Source of the DNA: a virus
Direction: 5' to 3' (one strand)
Virus record (IMG/VR): IMGVR_UViG_3300047470_000151
Location: 1 to 40,565 of that record
Length of the DNA: 40,565 nt
This document shows positions 21,290-29,354 of the stretch, one piece after another. The notes below the pieces were generated by a model that ran no database searches, was not told the DNA's origin, and saw nothing but the letters and a program-made list of their open reading frames with translations. Position 1 is the stretch's first letter. Each line of letters begins with the position of its first letter. The translations under genes were made by a program, and so were the position numbers.

Positions 21290-22852
21290 GTGAGACAGCT
21301 GACGTGCATCATCTACATCCGACTTAGCCGTGACTCCGACGAGTCCACTTCTGTAAAGAGCCAAACCGCAGCGTGCGAGGAATACGCGGAGCGCAACGGG
21401 TGGCGAGTGCTCTTCGTTGCGGAAGACGTAGACGTGTCCGGTGCCTCACGTCTCGAAGACCGTGAGGGCATGGGCAAGGTACTCGCGGCACTCGACAAGG
21501 CCGATTACGTGCTTGCCGCGAAGCTCGACCGGTACGCCCGGAGCGTGTTGGAGTTCTCGCGTCTCCTCAAGGCGACCGAAGACAACAGCGCCACGCTCAT
21601 CACTGCCGACGGCACGCTGACCCCCACAACTTCGAAGCTCGTCGTACACGTCCTTTCCGCATTCGCAGAGTTCGAGCGGGACCAAATCAGAACACGAATC
21701 CTCACCAGCAAGGAGCAGTTGCGCACCGAAGGCCGCTGGTTGGGCGGTCTCGCCCCGTACGGGTACCGAATCGTCAAGCGCGACGGCGGCAAATACCTTG
21801 AGATAGATGAGGACGCGGCGAAGGTTCTTCGCGACATTGCCGACAAGCTCATGAACAAGGGCAAGTCACTGACCAGCATCATGCATGACCTGAACACGCG
21901 CGGCGTTCTCTCCCCTGCCGATCACGCCCGGAAGCGCGACGGCCGGAAGGTACGCGGAACAAAGTGGAGCACCACAACGCTTCGCGACGTGCTCATTACG
22001 CCTGCCGTCCGTGGATACCTTTGCCAAGCCCCCGCAGACAAGCCCCGTTGCGCGGAAAACCTTGTGCCAGTCCTCAACGCAAAGGGCGAGCCCGTTCAGG
22101 TTGGGCCGGAACTCTTCGATGCCGCAACACACGACACGATTAAGGCCAAGATCAAGACTCGCAGCGTCGGTAAGGGCGCGCAGCGCTCGGGTAAAGCATT
22201 GCTCTTGCACGTGGCAGAGTGCTCGGATTGCTCGGGACCGATGTACCACCAAAAGCGAGTAGTCAAGGGAACGGACTACTCGACTTACCTTTGTCAGAGT
22301 GGTGTCGGCAAGAAGAGCGCGCACCCGTCGAACATTGTGAAGGCAAGCGGCATCAACCAGACCGTAGAAGCTGAGTTCTTGAAGCGGTTCGGTTTCTTCG
22401 GGTGGCTCCTGGAAGTCGTACACGAGGGACGCGACGTAGCGCGGGAGATCCGAGAGACGGAAACCAGCATTGACAACTTGAGCGGCAATCTCGAATCGCT
22501 ACCCGCCGGGGGCCGAAGCGCTAAGCGGATCACGGGGCAGATCGGGGAACTTGAAGAGAAGCTTGCCGCGCTTGAGAAGGAAGCCGCGAAGCACACTGAC
22601 GGGCCTAAGTCAGAGTGGGTGAAGACCGGGCGCACAGTGGCCCAGGAGTGGGCAGAGAGGGACACAGACGGCCGTCGAAGCATGCTCAAGGACTTCGGGG
22701 CGGTAGCGACCGTCACACCCCTCCCGAAGGCCGCTGAACGGCGCTACAGCGACGCACGGGTGACCGTCACCTTCGAGGGGCCGGAGTGGTGGCGCGACGA
22801 CCCGGCAGCGGGAGAGCTGGCCGCGATCGAAGCGATTGAGCTTGCCGCGTGA
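21290..22852 (+). CDS. int: Large serine integrase
   Basis: A 520-residue serine recombinase. The resolvase-type catalytic domain (1-140) starts MRQLTCIIYIRLSRD with nucleophile Ser13, and includes VDVSGAS and KLDRYARS, the conserved Asp-Arg-x-x-Arg. The recombinase domain (LGGLAPYGYRI onward), a zinc-ribbon region (AECSDCSGPM and YLCQSG) and a charged coiled-coil segment (about residues 385-450) follow. Such enzymes integrate the phage at one chromosomal attB without host factors and need a phage directionality factor for excision, not identified here. GTG 21290 has GAAGG 5-6 bases upstream; a TTG at 21278 lies inside a family B motif. Its length is near that of the R4/SV1/Joe size class rather than phiC31 Int, judged by memory of lengths only. 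Confidence 0.95.
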   Translation: MRQLTCIIYIRLSRDSDESTSVKSQTAACEEYAERNGWRVLFVAEDVDVSGASRLEDREGMGKVLAALDKADYVLAAKLDRYARSVLEFSRLLKATEDNSATLITADGTLTPTTSKLVVHVLSAFAEFERDQIRTRILTSKEQLRTEGRWLGGLAPYGYRIVKRDGGKYLEIDEDAAKVLRDIADKLMNKGKSLTSIMHDLNTRGVLSPADHARKRDGRKVRGTKWSTTTLRDVLITPAVRGYLCQAPADKPRCAENLVPVLNAKGEPVQVGPELFDAATHDTIKAKIKTRSVGKGAQRSGKALLLHVAECSDCSGPMYHQKRVVKGTDYSTYLCQSGVGKKSAHPSNIVKASGINQTVEAEFLKRFGFFGWLLEVVHEGRDVAREIRETETSIDNLSGNLESLPAGGRSAKRITGQIGELEEKLAALEKEAAKHTDGPKSEWVKTGRTVAQEWAERDTDGRRSMLKDFGAVATVTPLPKAAERRYSDARVTVTFEGPEWWRDDPAAGELAAIEAIELAA

Positions 22853-22920
22853 GCTGACCACATCATGTGATGCTCGTCACAGATCAACATTCAGCCACGG
22901 ACCATGCAACAGCGAAGGGG

Positions 22921-22951
22921 GCCGATCCTTCCGGGTCGGCTCTCTCCTTTT
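22921..22951 (+). terminator. Terminator after the integrase
   Basis: 8-bp stem GCCGATCC/GGGTCGGC (one G-U) with TTCC loop, followed by TCTCTCCTTTT. Confidence 0.8.
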
Positions 22952-23033
22952 AGCTTCGAACTGTTAGTTAGCCTAACTAGTGATGAACGCCTTGCCGACG
23001 CATCCGCTCCGCACCCCATCTGACCTGGGGTTT

Positions 23034-23126
23034 GTGATGAAGTGACGATTCTTGACCATGTTCAGGTACCCCATAAGGAATCCCTAAGGGAAAGCCGGAG
23101 TCGAGTCCGTACCGTCACTTCGTCAC
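23034..23126. repeat. Long-range 14-bp inverted repeat
   Basis: GTGATGAAGTGACG at 23034-23047 pairs with 23113-23126 (13 of 14), enclosing 65 bp that includes GGTACC and CCCTAAGGG. Protein-binding arms around an attachment core, or a large RNA fold, are both possible. Confidence 0.55.
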
Positions 23127-23166
23127 CGCTGTCGGCTCGCTGCCCTCACATGGCTCGACCACGCCG

Positions 23167-23183
23167 GGCAATCGACTCGCTCA
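23167..23183 (+). promoter_or_regulatory. Family B motif, copy 9
   Basis: GGCAATCGACTCGCTCA; first of a tandem pair 30 bp apart. Confidence 0.75.
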
Positions 23184-23196
23184 CACCGTAGACACG

Positions 23197-23213
23197 GGCA
23201 ATCCACTCGCTAG
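23197..23213 (+). promoter_or_regulatory. Family B motif, copy 10
   Basis: GGCAATCCACTCGCTAG, followed by AGTGAG that can pair with CTCGCT. Second of the pair, 130 bp before the tRNA, at the head of the packaging/late block. Confidence 0.75.
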
Positions 23214-23343
23214 ATAGGGAGTGAGAGAGGGAGTACCGCGCACCCTTCCGGCTCAGTGCCATTCGGCGGACTGGCCTCCCTTCTCTCTCGGTGCATGCTC
23301 CCCGGTGGCCACTCTCCGGCCCTGGGTTCTGAGCGTGCACCTT

Positions 23344-23419
23344 GCCTCCCTAGCTCAGTCTGGCCAGAGCACGCCTTTCGTAATGGCGGGGTCGGCGGTT
23401 CAAATCCGTCGGGGGGGCT
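23344..23419 (+). tRNA. tRNA-Thr (anticodon CGT)
   Basis: A full cloverleaf is visible: acceptor GCCTCCC at 23344-23350; D arm GCTC/GAGC; anticodon stem CGCC/GGCG with loop TTCGTAA (anticodon at 23379-23381, reading ACG codons); 5-base variable loop; T arm GGCGG-TTCAAAT-CCGTC. The 3' acceptor side is seven G then C, one more G than the 5' side needs, so there is either a bulge or a 1-72 mismatch, or a homopolymer error. No encoded CCA. Phage genes here use ACG heavily, which fits a codon supplement. Confidence 0.85.
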
Positions 23420-23434
23420 CTCTTGAGTACTTCC

Positions 23435-23457
23435 AGCCCACTCAATTTGAGTGCGCT
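23435..23457. promoter_or_regulatory. Family A palindrome, copy 9
   Basis: One mismatched pair (right arm GCGCT). It lies between the tRNA and the HNH gene, 29 bp before the latter. Confidence 0.85.
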
Positions 23458-23486
23458 GGATTCGCGTAAGGGCAGGGGGGGGTGAC

Positions 23487-23852
23487 ATGCGCACCCGGTG
23501 CATTGACTGTAGGGGGTGGGCTACCCACTCCGGCCGGTGCCACGTGCACCACAAGGCTTACGAGAGTGCCCGCTCAGTGCAGTCGCACAGCAAGCGCCGT
23601 GAGGCCATTGCCCGTGGGGATAACGCTGCGGCTCGCCTCCGTAAGGCTGTGCGTGCCGCGATCAGGACCGTCGGCTTTGTCGAGTGCGCCACCTGTCGCG
23701 GTCACTTCCTCGGCTCTCAGGTTGACGTCGATCACATCACGCCCCTTGCGAAGGGTGGCGAAGACGTTGACGGCAACGTTCAGGTCTTGTGCAAGCGATG
23801 CCACAAGGTCAAGACGCGTGCGGACTTCCCTTCGAAGACTCCGCCGTTCTGA
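23487..23852 (+). CDS. HNH endonuclease (packaging-associated)
   Basis: A 121-residue HNH nuclease. CATCRGHF gives the first zinc pair; VDVDHITPLAKGGEDVDGNVQVLCKRCHKVKT supplies the catalytic His block and the second pair. An N-terminal CIDCRGW...GRCHVHH cluster could bind another zinc. HNH proteins placed directly before the terminase genes, as here, are known in HK97-like phages to work with TerL in cutting cos DNA. The ATG at 23487 follows a GGGGGGGG run by a few bases and is 29 bp after a family A palindrome. Together with TerS and TerL this defines the packaging module. Confidence 0.92.
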   Translation: MRTRCIDCRGWATHSGRCHVHHKAYESARSVQSHSKRREAIARGDNAAARLRKAVRAAIRTVGFVECATCRGHFLGSQVDVDHITPLAKGGEDVDGNVQVLCKRCHKVKTRADFPSKTPPF

Positions 23853-23870
23853 GTCGGACGGGTGGGGAGA

Positions 23871-23892
23871 GCGGTTCGAAAGTTCGGACCGC
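23871..23892 (+). terminator. Hairpin downstream of the HNH gene
   Basis: 10-bp stem GCGGTTCGAA/TTCGGACCGC with one G-U pair and a 2-base gap. The rest of 23853-24060 has no gene and is the natural place for a cos site. Confidence 0.4.
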
Positions 23893-24060
23893 AAGCCCTC
23901 AGCGATCCCGGCCCCAGCTCGGAAAACGCGCGCTGGATGTGACGCCGGACCCCGGCCCCCCAGGACTCAAATCCCTTGCGGTTACTGGGCAAGGCCGCTG
24001 TCGACCCCCGGAGAAAGGCACCCGCTAAGGGGTGGTTAAGACCCCCGAAGGTGGTGTGAC

Positions 24061-24501
24061 GTGACCCGTAGCAAGTCCCCGGACGTGCGGACCGGTAACG
24101 CGTCGTACGCCGACGAGCCGGTTGCCCCGGTCGTGTACGAGGGTCGTGCCCCCCGAGTGCCGGTTCACCTCAAGGCCACGGGCCGTGATGTATGGCGGAA
24201 CGTGTGGGCTGCCGGTTCGGGTGCATACTCCCCCGAGACCGACCGGAACATCATCCTGAGGTATGCGGAGCTTCACGACCGGCGAGCCGAGTTGCTCGAC
24301 CGCGTTGAAGCCGACGGCTACCTGTCTGAGGGCTACTCCGGGCAGCCGGTTGCGCACCCGCTCTTGCGCTATGTCGAGAGCACTGAAAAGGAACTCCGCA
24401 GCATCGAGACCGTCATTGGCTTCACGCCCGAAGCGCGCATGCGCCTAGGGATCGTCGCCGCTGAGGCTCGGAAGGTTGCTGCCGGTCCCGAAGACTTCTG
24501 A
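24061..24501 (+). CDS. terS: Terminase small subunit (P27 family)
   Basis: A 146-residue protein of the phage P27-type small terminase family. Typical parts are the P-V-H-L-K-A-T-G-R-D-V-W start region (about 38-50), YAELHDRRAELLD, the P-V-A-H-P-L-L-R-Y block, and the helical tail ending FTPEARMRLGIVAAE. Small terminase recognises the phage DNA end or cos region and hands it to the large subunit. GTG start with GAAGG about 10 bases upstream. It precedes terL by 13 bp. Confidence 0.9.
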   Translation: MTRSKSPDVRTGNASYADEPVAPVVYEGRAPRVPVHLKATGRDVWRNVWAAGSGAYSPETDRNIILRYAELHDRRAELLDRVEADGYLSEGYSGQPVAHPLLRYVESTEKELRSIETVIGFTPEARMRLGIVAAEARKVAAGPEDF

Positions 24502-24514
24502 TCGGGGGTGACCG

Positions 24515-26065
24515 GTGAGCAAGCTCGACCCGGTCATTGCCCGGCACATTCCCGCGAACGCGCCGTTTCCTTCTGAGGGTTACCGCGTCGCGAAGTGGAT
24601 TGAAGAGTTCGCGTACTTGACCGGCTCGTTCGCCGGGCAGCGCTTCAAGCTCTTGTCGTGGCAGCGGGATCTACTCGTTGACGCGTACCGTCTCGAACAG
24701 GATGCGTTCGGCCGGTGGAAACGCAAACACCGAATGGTGGTTGTGTGCATCGCGCGCAAGAACGGCAAGAGCACGATTGCCGCCGCGATCATGCTGTACC
24801 ACCTGATCGCCGACAGAGCTGACGCTCAGCGACAGGTAATCGCCGCAGCGAATGACCGCAATCAAGCGCGCATGGTCTTCGACGCTGCGAAGCAAATGGT
24901 CAAGGCTTCCCCGAAGCTGTCGGCCGTGTGCGACGTGCAGCGCGACGTGATCCGTTACAAAGACTGCACGTACCGCGTCGTGTCGGCGGACGCCGGACGG
25001 CAACAGGGTCTCAACCCGTCGGCCGTTTCGCTCGACGAATATGCGTTCAGCAAGAACGCCGACCTGTTCGACGCGCTGACCCTGGGTTCCGCCGCGCGCA
25101 ACCAACCCATGACGCTCGTCGTGTCGACGGCCGGACCGGACCCCGACGGGCCCTTTGCCGCGCTGTGCGAGACGGGCGAGCGGGTTAACTCCGGCGAGCT
25201 GAACGACCCGACGTTGTTCTATCGGTCATGGGGTCCGCGTCTCGGAGACACGGTCGACCACACCGACCCGGAAGTGTGGAAGCGCTGCAACCCGTCGTAC
25301 GAGATCCTGAACGAAGAAGACTTCCGCGCTGCCTGTCAGCGCTCGACGGAAGCAAGCTTCCGGATCTACCGGTTGTCTCAGTTCGTCCGTGGCGCGTCCA
25401 CGTGGCTGCCTCACGGCCTGTGGGACTCCCTTGCAAGGGAAGACGCCCTTGAGCCCCGCGAAGCCGTCGTACTGGGCTTCGACGGCTCTTGGAAGGGCGA
25501 CAGCACAGCGCTCGTCGCCTGCCGCGTGAGTGACCTTCGGGTGTTCGTGCTCGGCCACTGGGAAGCTCCGCAGGATGACGCGCATTGGCGCGTACCCATG
25601 GCCGACGTCCGCGAAGCCCTTCACGAAGCGCTCGCTACGTACAAGGTCGTCAATCTCGTCGCCGACCCGTACCGATGGGAAGAGACGCTAGACAACCTTG
25701 AGTCAGAGGGTTACCCGGTCGAAGCGTTCCCGACCAACTCTCTCAAGCGCATGGTCCCGGCGACTCAGGCCGTGTACGACGCGGCTCGTGACGGCCGCAT
25801 GTCGCACGACGGCAACCCGGCTCTTGCCCGGCACATCGGTAACGCGGTGCTCCGCGAGGACAAGAACGGCGCGCGCATCACGAAGGAACACGCTTCCTCC
25901 CGCCGGAAGATCGACCTTGCCATAGCCATGATTCTCGCCGTTCACGGTGCGGTCATGTGGCGCGAGGACAACGGCGCATGGACCGAGACGGCGATTCTCG
26001 CCACATGGGAGGACAACGACGGCACGCACGTGATCGGCGGTGAAGCCGGGATGTTCGACGACTAG
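24515..26065 (+). CDS. terL: Terminase large subunit
   Basis: A 516-residue packaging motor. The ATPase half has Walker A as ARKNGKST (about 80-87) and a Walker B DEYAF (about 173-177); a coupling motif TAGPDPDG-like follows (VVSTAG). The nuclease half shows acidic residues in LGFDGSWKGDS (about 322), VADPYRW and IDLAIAMI (about 467), which fit an RNase H-fold nuclease. It pumps DNA into the prohead through the portal and cuts at the packaging end, with the HNH protein upstream likely assisting. GTG start with GGGGGTG about 5 bases upstream. Confidence 0.95.
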   Translation: MSKLDPVIARHIPANAPFPSEGYRVAKWIEEFAYLTGSFAGQRFKLLSWQRDLLVDAYRLEQDAFGRWKRKHRMVVVCIARKNGKSTIAAAIMLYHLIADRADAQRQVIAAANDRNQARMVFDAAKQMVKASPKLSAVCDVQRDVIRYKDCTYRVVSADAGRQQGLNPSAVSLDEYAFSKNADLFDALTLGSAARNQPMTLVVSTAGPDPDGPFAALCETGERVNSGELNDPTLFYRSWGPRLGDTVDHTDPEVWKRCNPSYEILNEEDFRAACQRSTEASFRIYRLSQFVRGASTWLPHGLWDSLAREDALEPREAVVLGFDGSWKGDSTALVACRVSDLRVFVLGHWEAPQDDAHWRVPMADVREALHEALATYKVVNLVADPYRWEETLDNLESEGYPVEAFPTNSLKRMVPATQAVYDAARDGRMSHDGNPALARHIGNAVLREDKNGARITKEHASSRRKIDLAIAMILAVHGAVMWREDNGAWTETAILATWEDNDGTHVIGGEAGMFDD

Positions 26066-26067
26066 TC

Positions 26068-26090
26068 AGCGCACTCAATTTGAGTGGGCT
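26068..26090. promoter_or_regulatory. Family A palindrome, copy 10
   Basis: One mismatch (left arm AGCGC). Two bases after the terL stop and 14 bp before the portal start, touching its GGAAGGGGG site. Confidence 0.85.
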
Positions 26091-26104
26091 GGAAGGGGGC
26101 CCCG

Positions 26105-27457
26105 GTGGGTTTCTGGTCTGACCTACTCCGCCGGGGCACGAGCCCCGCCCTTGCATCCGCTAAGGAAGCGCGGGCATGGGAGCCGTACGACCCGACGTTG
26201 TACGGCAACACTGCCGCTTCGGGTGAGCGCGTAACGACCACTCAGGCACTACAGGTGTCGGCCGTGTTCGGGTGCGTCCGGCTTCTGAGCGAGACGATTG
26301 CCACGCTGCCTATCTCGACGTACTCGCGTCGTGGTGGTGCACGCCGGGAGGTCATCTCTCCTGAGTGGCTTGAGTACCCGAACGCCGAACCCGGGGGCAT
26401 GGGTCGGATCGACATTCTGTCTCAGACTGTCCTGTCCCTCCTGCTTGAGGGCAACGCGTATCTCGCTGTCCGGTGGAACGGCCCGAACATCGTCGGTCTC
26501 GACGTGCTCGACCCGTCTCGGATCGTGCCGCACATGGTCACGATCGACGGGGTTCGCCGGAAGGTCTTCGAAGCGTTCGATATCGACGACGACGGCAATG
26601 AAGTCCTGTTGGGTTGGTTCACACCCCGGGACGTGCTTCACATTCCCGCGATGATGCTGCCCGGTGACTTCTCCGGGGTGTCCCCGGTGGCGTATGCGCG
26701 CGAGTCCATCGGGCTCGCTCTTGCCGCTCAGAAGTACGGGGCGCACTTCTTCCGCAATGGGGCTATGCCGTCGGCTGTGGTTGAGGTTCCCGGAGCCATG
26801 TCGGAAGACGGGCTCAGGCGTGCGCGTGACGCGTGGCGTGTCGCCAACTCCGGTGTCGAGAACTCAGGTCGCGTCGCTCTTCTCACGGAAGGCGCGAAGT
26901 TCTCGAAGGTCGCCATGTCGCCGGACGAAGCACAGTTCTTGGAGACACGGCAATTTCAGGTTCCCGAGATTGCGCGCATTTTCGGTGTGCCGCCTCACCT
27001 GATTTCCGACGCGACGAACTCGACTTCGTGGGGCTCCGGTCTCGCTGAACAGAACATTGCGTTTTCCATGTTCTCTCTGCGCCCGTGGCTTGAGCGGATT
27101 GAGGCGGGCTTCACCCGGCTTCTGTTCGCGGAGACGGCCGACCGCATGAAGTTCGTCAAGTTCAATCTCGACGAGATCAAGCGCGGGGCTCCGAAAGAGC
27201 GAATGGAGCTGTACTCACTCGGCTTGCAGAACGGCATTTACAGCATTGACGAAGTGCGGCATGCCGAAGACATGGCTCCGCTGCCCGACGGTCTCGGCTC
27301 GACCTATCGCGTGCCGTTGAACCTGGGGGCTGTCGACGACGAGCCGGAGCCTGAGCCGAAGCCGGACCCCACTCCCCCGACCGACGAGCCAGTGAATCCG
27401 CCGGACGAGAACGAGCCGGACGAAGAGCCGGACGACGAAGGGGGAACGGATGCCTGA
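26105..27457 (+). CDS. Portal protein (HK97 family)
   Basis: A 450-residue portal. The family order is visible: VSAVFGCVRLLSETIATLP near the start, LLLEGNAYLAVRW, VLDPSRIVPH, DVLHIPAMML, then LLTEGAKFSKV and FQVPEIARIFGVPPHLI, ending in a helical segment. The last 45 residues are an acidic Pro/Glu/Asp-rich tail (DEPEPEPKPDP...), probably disordered. It forms the dodecameric ring through which TerL loads DNA. GTG 26105 was chosen because a GTG at 26084 lies inside the palindrome. The protease start overlaps its end by 8 bp. Confidence 0.95.
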   Translation: MGFWSDLLRRGTSPALASAKEARAWEPYDPTLYGNTAASGERVTTTQALQVSAVFGCVRLLSETIATLPISTYSRRGGARREVISPEWLEYPNAEPGGMGRIDILSQTVLSLLLEGNAYLAVRWNGPNIVGLDVLDPSRIVPHMVTIDGVRRKVFEAFDIDDDGNEVLLGWFTPRDVLHIPAMMLPGDFSGVSPVAYARESIGLALAAQKYGAHFFRNGAMPSAVVEVPGAMSEDGLRRARDAWRVANSGVENSGRVALLTEGAKFSKVAMSPDEAQFLETRQFQVPEIARIFGVPPHLISDATNSTSWGSGLAEQNIAFSMFSLRPWLERIEAGFTRLLFAETADRMKFVKFNLDEIKRGAPKERMELYSLGLQNGIYSIDEVRHAEDMAPLPDGLGSTYRVPLNLGAVDDEPEPEPKPDPTPPTDEPVNPPDENEPDEEPDDEGGTDA

Positions 27458-28082
27458 TCTTGAGCTTCGGTTCGCGGTGAGCCCGCCGGAAGAGCGGTCG
27501 GCCGACAACGGCCTGATCGTGATGCGCGGGTACGCCTACCGGTTCAACGACCTATCTCACGACCTGGGGGGCTTCCGGGAGCGGATCGTTCCCGGGGCCG
27601 GTGCCCCGTCGCTGCGACAGAACGACGTGCTCGCCACGTTCAACCACAACGCGAACGCGCTGCTCGGCCGGACCGGTGCGGAGACGCTCCGTGTCGGCGA
27701 AGACCGTGAGGGCGGTTGGTACGAAGTCGACTTGCCCGACACCACGACCGGCCGTGACGTTGCCGTACTCCTCAAGCGCCGTGACCTTCGCGGTAGCTCG
27801 TTCACGTTCGGTGTGCTCGACGGCGGACAGCGACGCGCCGACGAAGACGATCCCGAGACCGGTCTTCCGGTTCGGGAGATCACGGCAATGAACGTCGTCG
27901 AACTGGGGCCGGTCGTGAATCCCGCCTACCCCACAACTCAGGCTTCGCTTCGCTCGATCGAACAGGCCTTGTCTATCGGGGAGTTCGCGCCCCCGGTTGA
28001 AGTGCGCGATTCCCAGCCTGCGGACCTTGTCCCGGCTTCTCACCATGCCGCGCGTGCATTGTTCCGCGCGCTTTCCAAGTAA
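27450..28082 (+). CDS. Prohead protease (HK97 family, U35)
   Basis: A 210-residue serine protease of the HK97 prohead type. Visible marks are GYAYRFND, the catalytic-His segment LATFNHNANALLGRT, and the Ser block LRGSSFTFGV, followed by ELGPVVNPAYPTT. It trims the scaffold domain of the capsid protein during head maturation. It overlaps the portal gene by 8 bp and is followed after 8 bp by the major capsid gene, as in the standard HK97 order. Confidence 0.93.
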   Translation: MPDLELRFAVSPPEERSADNGLIVMRGYAYRFNDLSHDLGGFRERIVPGAGAPSLRQNDVLATFNHNANALLGRTGAETLRVGEDREGGWYEVDLPDTTTGRDVAVLLKRRDLRGSSFTFGVLDGGQRRADEDDPETGLPVREITAMNVVELGPVVNPAYPTTQASLRSIEQALSIGEFAPPVEVRDSQPADLVPASHHAARALFRALSK

Positions 28083-28090
28083 GGAGCGTC

Positions 28091-29284
28091 ATGGACGCAA
28101 CTACCCTGAGCGCCAACTTCGAAGCGCGCGAGAAGGCGACGCACGAGCTTCGCGCGCTGACCGACGAGTTCGCGGGCAAGGACATGCCCGCTGAGGCTCG
28201 CGAGAAGGAGACGACCCTTCTCACGTCCATTGCCGACTTCGACGGCCGGATCAAGCGCGGTGTCGAGTTCCTCAAGGCCAACGACGGTGTCTCGGCTCTC
28301 ATGCAGGGACTCAAGGGGACCGGCGAGAAGCGCGACACTGACAAGCTCGCTGAGGCTGCGGCACAGCTCCGCTCTCTGGGCGGTGAGTCCGGCATGGGCA
28401 AGCGGCTGGAGTTCGCTCCGGAGAAGATCGAGCGCCGGACCGTCGACCGGCCGACGAACCCGAACCTTCTCGCCCGGACCCTGTTCGGTCAGCTTCTCGC
28501 TCAGGCTGTCGAGCGCTCGACCGTCATGCGCAACGGTGCGACGGTCCTGACCACGTCCGGGGGCGAGCCGATCGACTTCACGGTTGTCGTCGGCCGTGCG
28601 TCCGCGTCCATCGTGGGCGAGAACGGCGCGATTCCCGAGAGCGAGCCGACCACCGTTCAGCGTCCGGTGGGTGCGTACAAGTACGCGTACGCGTCCATCG
28701 TCTCTTCGGAGTTCATCGACGACCAGGCACTTGACCTTGTCGGCTTCCTGGTCGGCGACGCGGGACCGGCGATCGGTGACGGCATGGGTCGGCACTTCCT
28801 GACCGGTACCGGCACGGGGCAGCCGAAGGGAGTCATCACGGCTTCCCAGGGTGCGACCGCGACGTACAAGGCCAACGCGACCGACTCGACCGTGTCTGAC
28901 GCGCTGATCGATCTCTTCTATGAGCTTCCGTCTTCGTACCGGCAGAACGCGGCGTTCATCGTCGCGGATCTCACGGCCGCGAAGATGCGCAAGCTCAAGG
29001 CGACGGACGGCACGTACCTGTGGCAGTCGGCCGTGACCGCCGGTGCCCCGGACACCTTCAACGGCAAGGTCGTCGCGACCGACGACGGCATGCCCGCGAA
29101 CAAGGTTCTCTTCGGCGACCTGAGCAAGTACCGCATCCGTCTCGCCGGTCCGCTCCGTGTCGAGCGGTCGGCCGACTACAAGTTCATGAACGATCAGATC
29201 GTGTACCGCTTCATTCAGCGCGCTGACGGTCTGCTCGTCGACGAGCGCGCGACCCGCGTTCTGACCGTCACTCCGGCCGCGTAA
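28091..29284 (+). CDS. Major capsid protein (HK97 fold)
   Basis: A 397-residue capsid protein. The first roughly 110 residues are charged and helical, fitting the delta/scaffold domain removed by the protease. The mature part begins somewhere before VDRPTNPNLLARTLFGQLLAQAV and shows HK97-type features: SGGEPIDFTVVVG, ASIVGENGAIPESEPT, and FLTGTGTGQPKGVIT. AAGGAG lies 6 bases before the ATG. The next gene is separated by a 37-bp hairpin with a family A palindrome, which could lower readthrough and keep the capsid in excess. Confidence 0.95.
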   Translation: MDATTLSANFEAREKATHELRALTDEFAGKDMPAEAREKETTLLTSIADFDGRIKRGVEFLKANDGVSALMQGLKGTGEKRDTDKLAEAAAQLRSLGGESGMGKRLEFAPEKIERRTVDRPTNPNLLARTLFGQLLAQAVERSTVMRNGATVLTTSGGEPIDFTVVVGRASASIVGENGAIPESEPTTVQRPVGAYKYAYASIVSSEFIDDQALDLVGFLVGDAGPAIGDGMGRHFLTGTGTGQPKGVITASQGATATYKANATDSTVSDALIDLFYELPSSYRQNAAFIVADLTAAKMRKLKATDGTYLWQSAVTAGAPDTFNGKVVATDDGMPANKVLFGDLSKYRIRLAGPLRVERSADYKFMNDQIVYRFIQRADGLLVDERATRVLTVTPAA

Positions 29285-29297
29285 GTCCGGCAGGCAA

Positions 29298-29334
29298 GGG
29301 GCTCAGCGCACTCAAATTGAGTGGTCTGAGCCCC
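29298..29334 (+). terminator. 37-bp hairpin enclosing palindrome copy 11
   Basis: GGGGCTCAG and CTGAGCCCC (29298-29306 with 29326-29334) add perfect outer arms centred exactly on the palindrome. It lies just after the major capsid gene, where partial termination would be useful. Confidence 0.6.
29305..29327. promoter_or_regulatory. Family A palindrome, copy 11
   Basis: Central base A, two mismatched arm pairs; ends 27 bp before the connector gene. Confidence 0.8.
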
Positions 29335-29354
29335 TGCCCCGGGAAGGGGGTTGC

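Larger units (their letters stand above)
22853..23343. other. 491-bp non-coding region after the integrase (attP candidates)
   Basis: No gene is convincing. In order it holds a terminator, a 15-bp palindrome TAGTTAGCCTAACTA (22965-22979) in the most AT-rich stretch nearby, an ACCCCA/TGGGGT hairpin (23012-23030), a 14-bp inverted repeat with one mismatch (23034-23047 with 23113-23126), two family B motifs, then the tRNA. attP is most likely here or just upstream of the integrase; the exact core cannot be set by eye. Confidence 0.5.
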
